DNA from: Paenibacillus sp. CC-CFT747 | GTDB taxonomy: Bacteria > Bacillota > Bacilli > Paenibacillales > NBRC-103111 | Assembly: GCA_030323305.1 (NCBI GenBank) | Contig: CP106741.1 | Coordinates: 625,001-689,000, forward strand | Direction: 5' to 3' | Length of the DNA stretch: 64,000 nt | Shown here: one piece after another, positions 1-10,308 of the stretch | Numbering within the stretch: position 1 is the stretch's first letter | Layout of the letters: every line of letters starts with the position of its first letter | Program-made: the position numbers and the translations under genes | Notes under the pieces: model-generated | The model's database searches: none | Seen by the model: the letters and a program-made list of their open reading frames with translations, nothing else | Told to the model about the DNA's origin: nothing

Positions 1-130
1 TCCATTGGATGGTCCGGCTGTTTAGCTTGAACTCGGCCAGGTCTTTGGCATGGATTTTGTGCTGCGCCTCAACAAGCATCGAAACCAGCAGCTCCAGACT
101 GGCACAGCTCGTAAGACCGTTCCGTTTCAT
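1..130 (-). CDS. N-terminal fragment of an HTH transcriptional regulator (runs off the left edge)
   Basis: Reading leftward from an ATG at 130, an open frame of 43 codons continues off the window. A GGTGGGG stretch upstream is a usable ribosome binding site. The peptide resembles the first helix-turn-helix of YafY/WYL- or BglG-type regulators: a leading helix, then KIHAKDLAEF and NSRTIQW, as in the common LAE-x-SxRTI pattern. Only the first helices are visible, so the family and the regulated target cannot be fixed. Confidence 0.45.
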   Translation of the reverse strand, partial: MKRNGLTSCASLELLVSMLVEAQHKIHAKDLAEFKLNSRTIQW

Positions 131-217
131 GCGGATATCCCCACCTTCTCATGGTTTGTGAGTACATATATATGCCATGAGATCGGCGTTAAAACCAGGG
201 GACAGAGCTTTCCCTCA

Positions 218-2102
218 TTATCCCGAGCGATTGACCGGACGGGGCGGCCTCAAGCGGGCATCCTCGGGAAGGCGGGTTCGGATAGAGAAGCGGAAGGCGG
301 CCCCCTCCCGCACATCCGGATCGGCCTCTATTTCGCCGCCCATCAGCTCGACGAGGGACCGGCAAATCACGAGACCGAGGCCGGTTCCCCCGTATTTGCG
401 GGCCATGGAGGTATCCAGCTGAGAGAAGGGCTGAAACAGCTGCCCGAGCTTATCCGGGGAATTCCGATCCCGGTGTCCCGGACCCGAAAGTGGACCTGAA
501 GCGTCTCTCCGTCCTTTTTGCCGCAGTCAGCCGTCAAGTAAATGCCGCCCTTCTGCGTAAACTTCACAGAGTTGCCGACCAGGTTGATGAGAATTTGCCG
601 GACCCGGTTCACATCCCCGACGAGATAACGGGGAAGCTCGGGGTCGAGCTTGCAGCGGAGCTCCAGCCCCTTCTCTTTGGTGGTGGCCTTGAACAGGGAG
701 AAGGTTTCGTCAATGCACGCCTGGAGCTCGAATGGCTGTTCTTCGAGCTGCATTTTGCCGGCCTCCATCTTGGAGAAATCGAGAATGTCGTTGATGACGC
801 TGAGCAGCGCGGTGCCGCTCTTCTGGATCATCTCCGCGTATTCCCGCTGTTCGTCGTCAAGCCCGGTGTCGAGCATCAGGTTGCTCATTCCGATGACTCC
901 GTTGAGCGGTGTCCGGATTTCATGGCTCATCATGGCCAGGAACTCACTTTTGACCCGAACGGCAGACTCCGCCTCCTCCTTCGCTTGAAGCAGCTCGCGC
1001 TCGGCCTTCCGGCTGTCGGTGATGTCCTTCGAAATGGTATAGACATCCACAGTTTGGCCGTCCACCATCATGGGGACCATCGTGGTGCTGAGCAGAAGGG
1101 GGTCCCGTTGTGGTGGCGTATGGAAAACTCCACGGTCTGCGGGCTTCCTTGAGCCGCTTTGCTAAAGGCCGCCATTGCCTTAGGGATATCCCGCTTCATC
1201 ACGAACGTCGTAAACGGCTTGTTAAGATACTTCAGAATGGAATAGCCCGTTAGGTTCTCCGCGGCCGGGTTCGCCCTAAGAAGGCGGCCCTCCAGGTTGA
1301 ACAGGCAGACCATGTCGGGATTATTCTCGAAAATCGAGTTGTAGCGGAGCTCGTTGAGGTAAGAGGCGCGAAGGGCCCATATCTTGTCGAGGTATAGACT
1401 TAACGCCGCCAGCGCCAGAACGAGCAGCGTCGCCCCTCCGGTCAGCAGGGCGATGGTATACGGACCTACGATGCGGCCGGGCGGATCCAGATTAGGGCCG
1501 GCGAGCGGGGTGAACCGGGCCGCCTGCATGCCGATATAGTGCATGGCGGCGGCCGCAACGCCAAGCAGCAAAGCGACCTGTAATTTTATCTGAAAGTGAA
1601 AAGAAAGCGTTCCCTGAACAAAACGATAAAAAATACGCAGAGCCACAAAGGACAGCGTCAGGGCGATCAAGGAGGAGAGAGAGAATAAATACGGGTTGTA
1701 CGACAGCTGGGCGTCCAGCCGGATAGCGGACATTCCTGCAAAATGCATGACCACGATGGCCAATCCCATGAAGACTCCCCGGCTGTAAAAGCCCCCATCC
1801 CATACGGGGGCGGCTGGATATGTAAAGAGCCGCGAATGAGGCAACCACAGGAAAGAGAATGGATAGGAAAATGATACGAAACTCATAGGTGACGGGAATC
1901 GGCATATGATAGGCGAGCATCCCGACAAAATGCATCGACCAGAAGCCGATGCCCATCACACAGGAGCCGGCCGCCATCCAGGCCAGTCCACCCCGCGTGC
2001 GGGAAGCGAGCCCCGCTTGACGATATCGATAGCGGTATAGGACGAGAGGACGGCTAAGAGGACCGACAGGAAGACGAGCAGCAGGTTGTAACTTCCTTCC
2101 AT
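218..2102 (-). CDS. MHYT-domain membrane sensor histidine kinase (several frameshifts)
   Basis: Four minus-strand pieces in different frames join into one protein. From the ATG at 2102 there is a membrane region with repeated MHFxGM/MHYIGM motifs (MHYT domain, proposed metal or gas sensor). A PAS-like segment follows ([22 protein letters not shown]). Next come a HisKA dimerisation domain with the phospho-acceptor in [13 protein letters not shown] and a HATPase domain ending with the G-box [17 protein letters not shown]. Frame changes lie near 1990, 1800, 1080 and 450. There is no receiver domain before the stop at 218, and no response regulator gene is adjacent. The stimulus is unknown. Either the gene is a pseudogene or the consensus has indels; the intact motifs favour indels. 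Confidence 0.75.
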
Positions 2103-2194
2103 TTGGTTCAAACGATCCACATCCCCGGGAGTAAGATCTACCTTTATTATAAAAGGAGTCCGGCGCCGGCGCCATCCTTAATTTCCTAAATCCC

Positions 2195-2481
2195 TTACCG
2201 GGGGCGGTTGCGGACCAGCTGCTCCTTGGCCATCTTCACCATTTCCCTTACCATCGCCCCCCGATCGGCCCTCCTACCCGGCCGGCTTCCTCGGTGGTCA
2301 GCCTTCCGTTGTTCCCTGCCTTCAGCGGGACGCCCAGCGACTGGGCCACCTCGTATTTGACGTCATCCGGCCTGTCCGGATCGACGGAGTAGCCCTCGCG
2401 GCGCATCACCTCCGTTTTGAAGGCCTCCAGTCCCTTCTCGGCCCCTTCGACCACGTGTCTTCTTCGGCTTCTTCTCGACAT
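2195..2481 (-). CDS. alpha/beta-type small acid-soluble spore protein (one-base frameshift near the 3' end)
   Basis: The protein coats forespore DNA and protects it from damage; the family is degraded by the GPR protease at germination. The family core is visible: DDVKYEVAQSLGVPL followed by NNGRLTTEEAGRVGGPIGG. The frame then runs into a run of six G (about 2260), after which the expected ending MVREMVKMAKEQL lies in another frame with a stop at 2195. Removing one G restores it. The start at 2481 (MSRRSRRR) is preferred over 2514 because AAAGGA and AGGTGA lie just upstream. It lies downstream of the AraC-type gene but is probably transcribed separately in the forespore. Confidence 0.85.
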
Positions 2482-2547
2482 GCTGTCACCTGTCCTTTCT
2501 TTTGGTTCTAACATGTCTCTTCCGGCCGGTTTTTAACCGGGCTTCTC

Positions 2548-3378
2548 TCATAAAGACTGTTCCCTGCGGTAGCGGGTCGGGGGCAGCCGTAGAAGGCCCG
2601 GAACTGCTTGGTGAAGTAAAAGGGCTTGCGAAGCCGACGCTCTCCGCAATCTCCGAAACCGGCCGGCGGGTGAACGCAAGCAGCTTGGCGGCGTGGCGGA
2701 GACGGAGCTGCAGCAGGGTTTCCATAAGGGAGTCGCCCATTTGCTCCTTGAACAAGTGAGCGAGCCGGGATGCCGAGAGATGAACCTCTTCCGCCAAGGA
2801 GGCTACCGAATGCGGTTCCTGTAGGCTTTCGGTCATCCGCTGAAGCACCTTCTCCACCCGTTCGTCCAGTACCGGCCCTTCCCGGGCGGAGAATTTCCGT
2901 GAGAGGAGAAGGAAGACTTCATGGAGACCGTTCATGGCAAGCTCCTCACCGCCTTTCCATGTTCTCGCATCAAGAATAAGCCTCTCGAATGCCTGCAGAA
3001 TCCGCCGGTGAAGGGCCTCGTCCTCCAGCGCCAGAAAGATAAGCCCATTCTCCTCCTCCGGCAGCTGAACGGCTCTTCCCCAATAAGGCGGGGGAACAAA
3101 GTGGGCCCACACAAACTCCCAGCCTTCTCCCTCGGCCGCTTCGTAATCGTGGGGAGTTCCCGGCTTAAGGATGGCGATGTCCCCGCTCCGGCAGGAGAAC
3201 AGCCTTCCGTTCAGGCGGAAGCGGCCTTCCCCGGCGATGGTGCAGGTGATCAGCCAATCCCGGGTCCCCTGGGCCTGCGGGTCGTGTACCCGAAGGCCCG
3301 GTTATAATGATCGGCGATCAGCACACCCGGATTGGGGGCGGCGTGAGTCGCAGCAGGATCGTTATGGTTATCGACCAT
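2548..3378 (-). CDS. AraC-family transcriptional regulator (two frameshifts)
   Basis: The N-terminal half is a cupin-like sensing domain (GEGRFRLNGR, GDIAILKPGTPHDYE). The C-terminal half has two helix-turn-helix units: SVASLAEEVHLSASRLAHLFK and VSEIAESVGFASPFYFTKQF, ending GCPPTRYR. Frame changes occur near 3285 and at a T run near 2620 (one T apparently missing); the natural stop is at 2548. The start at 3378 has AAGGG nine bases upstream. The gene is divergent from the PhyH-family oxygenase, with about 70 bp between the starts, so it probably controls that gene. AraC/PhyH pairs of this kind are common in Paenibacillus, but the effector is not evident. Confidence 0.8.
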
Positions 3379-3450
3379 ATGCTTCATCCCTTTTTCGTTT
3401 TCTCTATTTTATTATAAAGCCATAAGCGGGAAAACAAGGAGGAAGGGATC

Positions 3451-4269
3451 ATGGCGGCAAGCACCAAAATTACCGTTGAGGATAAAAGGCATTACGACGA
3501 AGAAGGTTTCCTGGTTGTAAAAGGGCTCGTGTCCGCGGAGGAAGCGGAAGGGCTGCGGGAGCATTTTATGAAGCTCCAAGCGGGAGGCCCGATTCCCGGA
3601 TGCTTCAGCCCCGTTCCCGAGGAAGAAGCCAAGGATATTCTGCAGCGTTATCCGAGGATGATGCATCCCCACAAGGTGGATGAGCTTTCGATGAAGATGA
3701 TGCTGGACGGCCGGATTCTGGACGTATTAAGGGAACTCCTGGAGGAGGAGCCCCTTGCCGCCCAGAGCATGTTCTACTTCAAACCGCCCGGAGCGAAGGG
3801 ACAGGCGCTGCACCAGGACAACTTCTACTTGAAGGTGGAGCCGGGCACCTGCATCGCCGCCTGGATCGCGGTGGATGATGCCGACGAGGAGAACGGAGGA
3901 ATGTTCCTCGTTCCGAAATCGAACGCCTTGGAGGTGCTCTGCCCTCATTTGGCGGACCCGGCCGTATCCTTCACCCGGGATGAAGTCGATGTTCCGGACG
4001 GTCTGCATCCCGTTCCCGCCCGGATGAAAGCCGGTGACGTGCTCTTCTTCAACGGGAGCATGATTCACGGCTCTTATCCCAATACCTCGGAGGACCGTTT
4101 TCGCCGGGCGTTCATCTGCCACTACACGGGAATCTCCACCACCCGGATCGGACAGTACTATACTCCTCTCTATGAAGCGTCGGGACAGCCGATCGACCGG
4201 GACGCGAATCCCACCTCGGGTCCGTGCGGCACCGAGCATAACCAGGGCGGGGTCTACCAGCCTCATTAG
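3451..4269 (+). CDS. phytanoyl-CoA dioxygenase (PhyH) family protein
   Basis: An intact 272-residue protein with a strong site (AAGGAGGAAG) upstream. The double-stranded beta-helix iron ligands are visible: the His and Asp of LHQDNFYL (about residues 119-121) and the distal His of MIHGSYPNTS (about 210), with an Arg following in DRFRRAF that could bind 2-oxoglutarate. Members are Fe(II)/2-oxoglutarate-dependent hydroxylases, often acting on small metabolites. The substrate cannot be inferred. It is paired divergently with the AraC-type regulator and ends before a strong bidirectional terminator. Confidence 0.85.
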   Translation: MAASTKITVEDKRHYDEEGFLVVKGLVSAEEAEGLREHFMKLQAGGPIPGCFSPVPEEEAKDILQRYPRMMHPHKVDELSMKMMLDGRILDVLRELLEEEPLAAQSMFYFKPPGAKGQALHQDNFYLKVEPGTCIAAWIAVDDADEENGGMFLVPKSNALEVLCPHLADPAVSFTRDEVDVPDGLHPVPARMKAGDVLFFNGSMIHGSYPNTSEDRFRRAFICHYTGISTTRIGQYYTPLYEASGQPIDRDANPTSGPCGTEHNQGGVYQPH

Positions 4270-4358
4270 GCTGGGAGCCGTAAGCCCCCGGCCTAACGTC
4301 GTGGATGCCCTATCCGCAAATTGCCACCCAAGTTACCGGATAAGGCACCTGTGTCAAA

Positions 4359-4403
4359 AAGAAAGACCTCGGTCTCCCTTATGTGGAGACCGAGGTCTTT
4401 CTT
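4359..4403. terminator. bidirectional intrinsic terminator between the PhyH and LCP genes
   Basis: A 19-bp near-perfect stem (AAGAAAGACCTCGGTCTCC and its complement) with a short loop lies between two convergent genes. A/T tracts on the flanks allow termination from either side. Confidence 0.85.
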
Positions 4404-4516
4404 GCGCAGGAAGCGGGAGGTTCCGTCCCGCCCGGACACCTTTCCGGTATCCCCCTTGTTCCGCCTCCCCCTTCTTACCGGTAGCCGGGTGAAGAAGCGG
4501 GACTCGATCAGGGGTT

Positions 4517-5655
4517 TTAGGAGCGGCTTCCAGACTCGTCCGCATCCGTCTTCTGGCCGGACCCGTTGTCCTCTCCCGCTCCCGAAGAGGCTCCGCCGTT
4601 CTCTCCATCCGACTCGTCAGACCCGGTGTTCATGCCGCTCACGCCAACCGCCTTGGAGAGGTCTCCGGTCGAGGAACTTTCCGCCGGCAGCCCAAGCTCC
4701 GCCCTGTAAGCGCGCAGCGCATCCTCCAGCTCGTTCTGGTGCATGAGCAGGTAGGGGCTGTCCCATATCCCGCCGGGATGCTCAAACTGGATTTGCTCCG
4801 GCTTAAGCTTCTTGAAGGACAGAATCCATTGCTTCAGCTCATTGGCAGGAATATCGGTTTGCACGCTTTCCCCGGCAATATCGAGAACGCCGCCCCATTT
4901 CGAAATGCCTCCGAGGAAGTCAGCTTATCGAGAAGCCCCGTCAGCACCTGCTGCTGGCGGGCGTTTCGTTCCAGATCGGACGATTCTTCCGTCCCGTTAT
5001 TGGACTTGCGGTACCGGACGAAGTCCAGCGTCTGTTTGCCGTCCAGCTCCTGCAAACCTTTGCGCAGGTTGATATCCGTTCCGTCCGCGCGGTCGGTATA
5101 CCGCATGTCCATGTCGACGTCCAGCTTCAGGCCTCCCAACTCGTCGACCGTCCGGCTGAAGCCGTCAAAGTCGATCACCGCCATATAATCGATGGGGACC
5201 TCAAACATGTCGCTGAAGAAGCGCTTGGTTTCCTGGAGAGCGGTGTTCTTGTCCTGGTTATAGAAGTAAGGAAAGAAATAGTTGGCCTTGTGCCGACCGT
5301 GATGCTTGGATTTCAGCAGCATGTCGCGGGGCAGGGAGACAACGGTCATTTTATGCGTCTCGGGATTAAGCGCGGCGAGCATCATGACGTCCATGTTCAT
5401 GGTCCCTCCGCTTCCTTCCCGGCTGTCAATTCCGGTTAGCAAAAAGGTCATCGGCCTCCACTTCCGGGAGTCGTCCGCCTTCTCCTCCGCACCGCCGCTC
5501 GGTTGGCTGCCGGACATTTTATCCAGCGCGTCGTTAGCCTTCGTATACAGATAGCCAGCGTATGCGGCCGCGCCTCCGGCTGCCAGCGCCATCCCTATGA
5601 ATAACGTAATGATTACTTTGCGTAAGGTTTTTCGGGGCTGTCTTCGGTTCCTCAT
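4517..5655 (-). CDS. LytR-CpsA-Psr (LCP) family cell-wall polymer ligase (frameshifted)
   Basis: LCP enzymes transfer lipid-linked anionic polymers such as teichoic acid to peptidoglycan outside the membrane. One N-terminal transmembrane helix (about residues 13-35) precedes an extracellular domain with family motifs: LLTGIDSREG, MNMDVMMLAALNP, VVSLPRDML, the Arg-rich DLERNARQQQV and LDFVRYRKS. A frame change near 4920 separates this from the C-terminal part, which ends in a low-complexity Ser/Gly/Asp tail (stop 4517). Start 5655 has GGAGGAG. It reads as a single-gene unit. Confidence 0.85.
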
Positions 5656-5770
5656 GATCTCCTCCTGATAAAGTATTAGGGTAAGCCGCCCCTAATTGTA
5701 CCGGAAGTTAGCCGGGAGTAGGTTACAGAAATGTGACGAAACCTGACAATAAGTGTCTAAACCGATAAGA

Positions 5771-5804
5771 AAACCCGCAAGCTCCTAAAAGAGCCTGCGG
5801 GTTT
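5771..5804 (-). terminator. intrinsic terminator after the Lin0512-family gene
   Basis: AAACCCGCAAGCTC pairs with GAGCCTGCGGGTTT around a six-base loop. On the minus strand it is followed by TTTTCTT, just past the stop at 5814. Confidence 0.8.
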
Positions 5805-5813
5805 CCCGTATGA

Positions 5814-6173
5814 TCAATAGCCGACCTCCACGGAGGCGTTGACCACATAAATCAGATCGTTCTTGTCGTTCTTGTCTTCGAGAACCACTCCGCTTGTCGT
5901 GAGCATGCCGCCGTCCAACAGCTCTACGGTTACCTCCCCGTAAGGGAGAACCGCCTTCACCCGCTCCACATCCAGCTGCTCCTTGTCGCAGGGAACCGCC
6001 AGCTTTACCCGAACCTTCATATTATGAAGGCTGTTGCCGGGGAGCATCGCCCGCAGGCCGGGCATGGAGTTGTGATGAATCGCGTTCTTCACGGCCCGAA
6101 CGGCCGCTTTCGTCACATCCTGCCCATGCAGATCAATGCCCGTGCCTAGCTCAATGAAGATCACTTTGTCCAT
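5814..6173 (-). CDS. Lin0512 family conserved protein
   Basis: An intact 119-residue protein with AGGAGG before the ATG. It begins MDKVIFIELGTGIDLHGQDVT and carries AIHHNSMPG, which I recognise as the small Lin0512 conserved family of Firmicutes and proteobacteria. No enzymatic function is established for this family. It shows no membrane helix or signal peptide and is probably a cytosolic alpha/beta fold protein. It appears to be a monocistronic gene. Confidence 0.7.
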   Translation of the reverse strand: MDKVIFIELGTGIDLHGQDVTKAAVRAVKNAIHHNSMPGLRAMLPGNSLHNMKVRVKLAVPCDKEQLDVERVKAVLPYGEVTVELLDGGMLTTSGVVLEDKNDKNDLIYVVNASVEVGY

Positions 6174-6230
6174 CCGTCATCCTCCTGTCAGGGATTAATA
6201 CCGCCTATCTCCCAGACAAGGTAACACAGA

Positions 6231-7433
6231 TTAGGGACCAAAGCAACGGGCCCGAGCTTCTTCCGGAACCCCTCGGTCCCCATCCGCCGGGTAGCGGTCA
6301 GGTCCCCCCGCCCCCTCTTCCGCAACGCCTCTGCCTTTTCCTTTCCTATCCTCCCGACGGAAGAGAGATACCACGAAAAGAAGAAGCGGATAGACCAGCC
6401 CGAGAAGGAGGCTCGGGTAAAACAACAGCTGGGGGTTCACTTTCAGGCTGACGATAATGTTGGGATTGGTGAGGTTAGACAGGAAGATCATCAGAGCGGC
6501 CAACGGAAACACAAGCCAGCGTACGTTGGCCGTAGTGAACAGGGAGGTCAATACCTTGATTCCCGCATAGTACGTAATCGAAAGCTTGAGAAAGCTCGAA
6601 AGAAACCAGGCACCGGCCAAGATGACCTCAATTCGCGTCAGGAAGTTGCCGATGTTGATTTTCCGTGCCAGCGTAAATGTCGGGTACAGCCTCATTTCCA
6701 TCAAGGGGGCCCCCATGACGGCAATGCTTAGAAACAAGAGGAGGACAAGAACGACACTTCCTCCGGCCGCACCCGCAAGCATCGCATTTCTCCCCTTTCG
6801 GGCATCCGCCACCTGCCCGTAAAAGATCAGAAACAGGAACAACTGGAGATAAGGAAACGCCCATAACAAGGCCGACGCTTTGGCAACCGGAAAGATTCCT
6901 TCCTCCAAAAACGGCCTGATTTTCTGAGGGTCTACGTTGGGCAACAGAAGAACATAAATGATCAGGATAAGGAGCAGAATCCATGGAAAGAAAATTTCCG
7001 CCGTCCGGGCTAACGGCTGGAGGCCAAGCCAGACCGCCATCCCCACAACGGACATGAAAATCACCTCTACCGCCCAGTCCGGCGTTTCGGGCAGAATCTC
7101 CCCTATAACAAAGTCCGCGGTGTTGTGCAGGATGAAGGCGCAGGTGAAAAAGATATAGATGAAGATCAGCACGGCCATACCTTTGGCCGTCCAGCGCCCC
7201 AGGAGCCGCCCCGTAAATTCCATCAAGGTGCTTCCCTTCATCCTCATTCCCAGCCAACCGTACAGCAGAGTCGTTCCCGTTCCTACTGTTCCTCCCAGCA
7301 CGGCGGCCAGCCAGGCATCCTGCCGGGCAAACGTTATAAGAATCGGCGGCGCCACCAGAATGGAGGTTCCGATCACAAAAATCAACGTCAAAATAAACAG
7401 CTGCCGGGTCGAGATCTGCCCATCCGCTTTCAT
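6231..7433 (-). CDS. GerAB/GerKB-type spore germination permease (divergent copy)
   Basis: A roughly 400-residue protein with about ten hydrophobic segments, belonging to the endospore germination permease branch of the APC superfamily. These are the B subunits of nutrient germinant receptors in the spore inner membrane. Family signals include ISTRQLFILTL at the start, the ARQDAWLAAVLGG segment and the GNFLTRIEV segment. It is divergent from the gerK operon that starts at 7590. The last 40 or so residues are polar and unusual for the family, so an indel near 6350 may have changed the true C-terminus. Confidence 0.8.
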   Translation of the reverse strand: MKADGQISTRQLFILTLIFVIGTSILVAPPILITFARQDAWLAAVLGGTVGTGTTLLYGWLGMRMKGSTLMEFTGRLLGRWTAKGMAVLIFIYIFFTCAFILHNTADFVIGEILPETPDWAVEVIFMSVVGMAVWLGLQPLARTAEIFFPWILLLILIIYVLLLPNVDPQKIRPFLEEGIFPVAKASALLWAFPYLQLFLFLIFYGQVADARKGRNAMLAGAAGGSVVLVLLLFLSIAVMGAPLMEMRLYPTFTLARKINIGNFLTRIEVILAGAWFLSSFLKLSITYYAGIKVLTSLFTTANVRWLVFPLAALMIFLSNLTNPNIIVSLKVNPQLLFYPSLLLGLVYPLLLFVVSLFRREDRKGKGRGVAEEGAGGPDRYPADGDRGVPEEARARCFGP

Positions 7434-7589
7434 GCCGCCTCTCCCTTCTTCCTTCCTGTTGTTAACATTCTCACCCCGGGCTTATTCTAAACGCCTATTC
7501 TTCGGATGAGTTGGCGGAAAAGTGAACAAGCTAACCATTACCGTTTCCCAATGACACTTTGCCTTTTCGCAAACAGGAAAGGAAGCCCT

Positions 7590-8720
7590 ATGACCATCAC
7601 AAGAATGACCAACCATCAGTTGTTATCCCTCATCATTCTGTTTGAGATGGGGAGCTCCATTGTCCTTGGCCTGGCCGTACAAGCCAAGCAGGATGCCTGG
7701 CTGGCCATTCTTGTCGGCCTGCTGGGCGGACTCGCGCTTCTGACGCTCTATGTCTGTATTCAGAAGCTTTGTCCCGGCATGACCCTGACCCAATGCTTCG
7801 TGAAAGCCTTTGGAGGCTACATCGGGCGGCCTCTTGCTTTTGCGTATTGTGTTTATTTTCTCTATCTCTCGGCACGGGTGCTGCGGGACTTCGGGGCCCT
7901 GCTGCTCACCTCCGCCCTGCCGAATACGCCCATGTCCGCCGTTAACCTGATCATGATTATCGTCATTCTTTACGGAGCGGTTCTAGGAATAGGGACCCTT
8001 GCCCGTACGGGAGAAATTTTTCTGTTTATCTGTATACTTGTGGCTGTGCTTGGCGTGATCGTGCTCTTCTTCTCCCATGTGGTCAAACCGGAAAACTTCC
8101 TTCCTATCCTGGAGAACGGCTGGGGTCCGGTCTTGTCAACGGCCTTTCCCCAAACGGTCACTTTTCCCTTCGGCGAGGTTATTGTGTTCACCATGTTTAC
8201 TCCGTACCTGGTCCATACCTCTGGAGCCATTCGGACGGCCTACCGGGCGATGATCATAAGCGGACTAATTCTGGCCTTTGTGACCGCCCTTAACATTGCC
8301 GCCCTCGGCACTTACGGATTAACCAACGCCGTCTTTCCTCTTCTCAAAACGTCCGCCCTCATGAAAGTCGGCAATTTTCTGCAGAGGCTGGAGGCCTTTA
8401 CCATTCTTCTGCTCATTGTGGGAGGCTATTTTAAAACGGTACTATTCTTTCTGGGAGGAGGAATCGGACTTAGCGAGCTCCTTTTTGGCGGTAAGCCGGG
8501 CCATTCCCTCAAGGGAATGTACGGGGTGCTGGCTCTGGCCGTTTGGTCGGTTTCCCTTCTCATGGCACGGAGCTTTCCGGAGCATGCTAAAATCGGGCTC
8601 GACGTCGTGCCGCGTTATGTGCATATCCCTATGCAAATGATCCTCCCTGTTCTGCTGCTCCTTACCCTCTATGTCCGTAAGCAAATCGCAGGCAAACGCC
8701 AAGGGAGGTTCCCTTCATGA
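7590..8720 (+). CDS. gerKB: GerAB/GerKB-type spore germination permease
   Basis: A 376-residue, multi-pass membrane protein of the germination permease family, with MTNHQLLSLIILFEMGSS and AKQDAWLAILVG near the N-terminus. The start at 7590 is preferred to the upstream ATG at 7506 because GAAAGGAAG is correctly spaced and the extra N-terminus is not family-like. It is the first gene of a B-A-C operon; its stop overlaps the gerKA start by ATGA, implying translational coupling. The germinant is unknown. The gerK name is by family likeness only. Confidence 0.85.
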   Translation: MTITRMTNHQLLSLIILFEMGSSIVLGLAVQAKQDAWLAILVGLLGGLALLTLYVCIQKLCPGMTLTQCFVKAFGGYIGRPLAFAYCVYFLYLSARVLRDFGALLLTSALPNTPMSAVNLIMIIVILYGAVLGIGTLARTGEIFLFICILVAVLGVIVLFFSHVVKPENFLPILENGWGPVLSTAFPQTVTFPFGEVIVFTMFTPYLVHTSGAIRTAYRAMIISGLILAFVTALNIAALGTYGLTNAVFPLLKTSALMKVGNFLQRLEAFTILLLIVGGYFKTVLFFLGGGIGLSELLFGGKPGHSLKGMYGVLALAVWSVSLLMARSFPEHAKIGLDVVPRYVHIPMQMILPVLLLLTLYVRKQIAGKRQGRFPS

Positions 8721-10308
8721 ACAAGCTGTTCTCTCTTTTCCAGAAGGTCAAAAAAGAGTGCCGGGCACCGAGCCTTCGGCGAAGCGTCCCCAACCGGAGC
8801 CGCCCGTGCCTCTCGATGACCGCATAGAAACCGTCTTTCAGGAGGTGGTGCGCCGTTTCGGAAACAGCCCGGACATCGTGTCGCGCCGCATCTATCTCGG
8901 AGAAGCCCCCGGCATTCCGGTCGGCATTCTGTACATCAAAGGCCTGACAGAGGCCACCCAGCTCCTCCAATCCCTGATCGCCGACCGGGTTGTGTGGGAC
9001 GGGGAGAAGCCCTGTCCCCCGCCCGGGCTCTTTCCTATCTGAAACACGTCGTCATTACGGTTTCCGAGGTTCAGGAAATCAGTGATTATCAAGCGCTGCA
9101 GCATGCGCTTTTCTCCGGAGAAACGATTCTGCTGGTTGAGGGCCATAACCGGGCCTTGGCCGTCTCCACCCAGGGAGGGGAACGCAGAGGGGTGGAGGAG
9201 CCGAGCACGCAGTCGGTCATCCGGGGGCCCCGTGAGGGGTTTACTGAGACGATCGATGTCAATACCGCCATGGTCCGGCGTAAAATCCGGGATCCCCGCT
9301 TGTGGATCGAGACCCAAAGGATCGGAAAAATCACCCATACCCGGATAGCGCTTATGTATATCAAAGGGCTTGCCGATGAAGGCGTGCTTAAAGAAGTCCG
9401 CCACCGGCTAAGCCGTATCGACATCGACGGCATCCTGGAAAGCGGGTATATCGAGGAAATGATTCAGGACGAGCCCTTCAGCCCCTTTCCTACGCTTTTC
9501 AACACGGAACGCCCCGATACGGCGGCAGCCTGGCTTCTCGAAGGGCATGTGGCCGTCTTTGTGGACGGAACGCCTTTTATTCTGCTTGCTCCGGCTTTGT
9601 TCAACCAGTATTTTCACGCACCGGAGGATTCGTACCAGCGGGCGGACTTCGCGGCGCTTCTGCGGCTGCTCCGGTTTCTGTGCTTTTTCATCGCTCTTCT
9701 GGCACCGTCCTTGTATATCGCCATCACGACGTTTCACCAGGAGCTGCTGCCGACTCCTCCTAATCGGCCTTGCGGGCCAGCGGGAAGGAGTCCCCTTTCC
9801 CGCCTTCGTGGAAGCCCTGGCCATGGAGATCACCTTCGAAATTCTCCGCGAGGCGAGCGTCCGGATGCCCAAAACGATCGGCCAATCCGTTTCCATAGTC
9901 GGTACCCTCGTTATCGGACAGGCGGCCGTGGAGGCCGGACTCGTTTCTCCGGCGATGGTCATCATCGTCTCCATCACCGCCATTTCGAACTTCGTCATTC
10001 CGGCGTTCAGCATGGGGATCTCCATCCGGATGCTCCGCCTGGTCTTCATGGGCCTTGCGGCTTCCTTCGGCCTGTTCGGTCTCGTCATCTGCATGATTGC
10101 CATGATTCTGCATTTGACCAGCCTGAGCTCCTTCGGGGTTCCCTACATGGCTCCCTTCGCTCCCTTTATGCCGGCGGAGCAGAAGGATTCGCTCATCCGG
10201 CTTCCCCGCTGGGCCATGTTCTCCCGCCCCCGGACGAGCACGGACAACAATCTGATCCGCGAGGAGAACACGGTGCAGCCCGAAAGCCAAAAGGAGGGGC
10301 CGGCATGA
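8717..10308 (+). CDS. gerKA: GerA/GerKA-type germinant receptor A subunit (three frameshifts)
   Basis: The A subunit has a large hydrophilic N-terminal domain and a membrane C-terminal half and helps form the nutrient receptor in the spore membrane. Family blocks are clear: VGILYIKGLTE, RGPREGFTETIDVNTAMVR, RIALMYIKGLAD, then FPAFVEALAMEITFEILREA, RMPKTIGQSVSIVG and IVSITAISNFVIP. These lie in three frames. One base is apparently missing from an A run at about 8752, and further shifts occur near 9040 and 9760. It overlaps its neighbours by ATGA at both ends, which strongly supports a real co-translated gene with consensus indels. Confidence 0.85.

Noticed and set aside
50-499. Plus-strand frame of 149 codons
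   Set aside because: It is opposite the sensor-kinase ATPase domain and only reflects GC-rich third-base bias.
2523-2542. Hairpin after the AraC-type gene as a terminator
   Set aside because: Only six base pairs with no T run. It may be incidental, so it is not listed as a feature.
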